NCBI GenBank assembly: GCA_029977305.1 | Contig: JAPOLF010000115.1 | Coordinates: 1-6,290, forward strand | Length of the DNA: 6,290 nt | DNA from: a bacterium | GTDB lineage: Bacteria; Chloroflexota; Chloroflexia; Thermomicrobiales; UBA6265 | Direction: 5' to 3' | In this document: piece by piece, positions 5,343 to 6,290 of the stretch | How the letters are laid out: every line of letters begins with the position of its first letter | How positions within the stretch are numbered: position 1 is the stretch's first letter | Position numbers and translations under genes: made by a program | The notes under the pieces: generated by a model | What the model was told of the DNA's origin: nothing | Database searches by the model: none | The model's input: only the letters and a program-made list of their open reading frames with translations

Positions 5343-6248
5343 GTGGACGCAGCCGGACCGATTCTGGTGGTGGTGATCATCATCCTGCTGCTGTTGGTCT
5401 TCTCGTGCGTGAAGATCGTGCAGGAATACCAGCGCGGGGTGGTGTTCCGCTTGGGGCGATTGGTGGGGCCGCGCGGACCGGGGCTGATCCTGCTGCTGCC
5501 GTTCATCGAGCGGATGCAGAAGGTGGACCTGCGGACGATCGTGATGGACATCCCGGCGCAAGAGGTGATCACGCGGGACAACGTGACGGTGCGGGTGAGC
5601 GCGGTGGCGTACTTCCGGGTGATCGACCCGAACGCGGCGCTGACGAATGTGGCGGATTTCCAGAAGGCGACATCGCAGATTGCCCAGACGACGCTGCGCT
5701 CGGTGCTCGGGCAATCGGTGTTGGATGACCTGCTCTCGGAGCGAGAGAAGATCAATGTGGACTTGCAGCGGATCATCGACGAGCAGACTGAGCCGTGGGG
5801 GGTGAAGGTCAGCGTGGTCGAGGTGAAGGATGTTGAGTTGCCGCAATCGATGCAGCGGGCGATGGCGCGGGAGGCGGAGGCCGAGCGGGAGAAGCGGGCG
5901 AAGATCATCCACGCCGAGGGGGAGTATCAGGCGAGCAAGCAACTCGCCGAGGCGGCGGAGGTGATCAACCAGAATCCTGTGACGATCCAGCTGCGGTACC
6001 TGCAGACGTTGACGGAGATCGGAGCGGAGAACAGCACGACGGTGGTCTTCCCGGTGCCGATCGAGATGTTGGCGGGGTTGGTCGGCACTGGAGGATCATC
6101 GTTCCGGCCGAGCACCGGGGCGCCGCCGCAGGGGGCGACGCCCGCGATGTCGGATGAGGACATGGTGCCGGGGACGGATATCTTCGGCGATGAGGTCGAG
6201 GTGGTGCCGAACAATCCGTCGAAGCCATCCGGAATCTATCCGCTCTGA
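5343..6248 (+). CDS. Slipin/stomatin-like SPFH domain protein
   Basis: This 301-residue member of the SPFH (stomatin/prohibitin/flotillin/HflK-C) superfamily is anchored by one N-terminal hydrophobic helix at about residues 5-22. The SPFH domain follows (about 25-185): VQEYQRGVVFRLGRLVGPRG, then GPGLILLLPFIE, VDLRT, QEVITRDNVTVRVSAVAYFRV and LRSVLGQ, all standard stomatin motifs. An Ala/Glu-rich, probably coiled-coil helix spans about 171-207, and the conserved LRYLQTLTEIGAENSTTVVFPVP block ends the core near 239. The last 60 residues are Pro/Gly-rich then acidic (DEDM, FGDEVEVV) and probably disordered. The family oligomerises in membrane microdomains and is linked to membrane protein quality control. 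The GTG start at 5343 is supported by GGGAG at 5333-5337, five bases upstream. The NfeD gene precedes it by 38 bases in the same direction, so the two are almost certainly one operon and partner proteins. Confidence 0.94.
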   Translation: MDAAGPILVVVIIILLLLVFSCVKIVQEYQRGVVFRLGRLVGPRGPGLILLLPFIERMQKVDLRTIVMDIPAQEVITRDNVTVRVSAVAYFRVIDPNAALTNVADFQKATSQIAQTTLRSVLGQSVLDDLLSEREKINVDLQRIIDEQTEPWGVKVSVVEVKDVELPQSMQRAMAREAEAEREKRAKIIHAEGEYQASKQLAEAAEVINQNPVTIQLRYLQTLTEIGAENSTTVVFPVPIEMLAGLVGTGGSSFRPSTGAPPQGATPAMSDEDMVPGTDIFGDEVEVVPNNPSKPSGIYPL

Positions 6249-6270
6249 TCACGCTGATCGGCTAGGATCA

Positions 6271-6290
6271 CCCCGGGATGACTGCCGGGG
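6271..6290 (+). terminator. GC-rich inverted repeat at window end, possible terminator
   Basis: CCCCGG (6271-6276) and CCGGGG (6285-6290) pair perfectly around an eight-base loop, 22 bases after the slipin stop. The window ends at the repeat, so any following T-run is unseen. An ATG at 6278 inside the loop could equally be the start of another gene, so the call is tentative. Confidence 0.3.

Noticed and set aside
5228..5942. Long minus-strand open frames opposite the slipin gene
   Set aside because: They are Arg/Ser/His/Thr-rich shadow translations of an unambiguous SPFH gene, with no recognisable domain.
6278..6290. Start of a new gene at the ATG near the right edge, with TAGGAT (6263-6268) as a -10
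   Set aside because: Only four codons are visible, there is no Shine-Dalgarno, and the ATG falls in the loop of an inverted repeat.

Overview
This is a GC-rich bacterial window with six protein-coding genes and no RNA gene, mobile element or CRISPR array that I can support. Gene content and style (a large membrane NfeD protein next to a slipin, tandem cytosolic-looking HtrA-type proteases, an AlaX editing protein, sparse AT-rich promoters, GTG starts) would fit a high-GC lineage such as Thermomicrobia/Chloroflexota. An actinobacterium or another GC-rich phylum cannot be excluded from the sequence alone.

Bases 1-1394 (+ strand) hold two overlapping genes for trypsin-like (S1C/HtrA-type) serine proteases with C-terminal PDZ domains. 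The first is cut by the window's left edge and keeps only its catalytic-serine half. The second is complete, with a recognisable His-Asp-Ser triad but no signal peptide. They converge, with 18 bases between stops, on a minus-strand operon at 3388-1413. That operon encodes an AlaX-type alanyl-tRNA editing protein followed, 29 bases on, by a fold-type I PLP aminotransferase.

Bases 3389-3948 are the divergent intergenic region. It has a strong sigma70-like promoter with an extended -10 pointing right (3572-3600) and a long, hairpin- and G-rich leader. The leader ends at a near-perfect Shine-Dalgarno just before a small gene for an exported, Gly/Pro-rich protein of unknown function (3949-4380). 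A GC-rich hairpin with a GCAA tetraloop (4497-4533) separates this unit from the next.

Bases 4554-6248 carry the classic NfeD-slipin pair behind their own -10-like box. The NfeD protein has the five-helix membrane core and C-terminal OB-fold of long-form NfeD but lacks the ClpP-like protease domain. The slipin has one N-terminal membrane anchor and an SPFH domain. The pair probably forms a membrane microdomain/quality-control complex. The last bases (6271-6290) contain a GC-rich inverted repeat that may terminate this operon.

Overall the window is mostly recognisable housekeeping and accessory genes. The least explained part is the long leader plus orphan exported protein at about 3600-4380. 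I see no clear evidence of a new defence, mobile or biosynthetic system.
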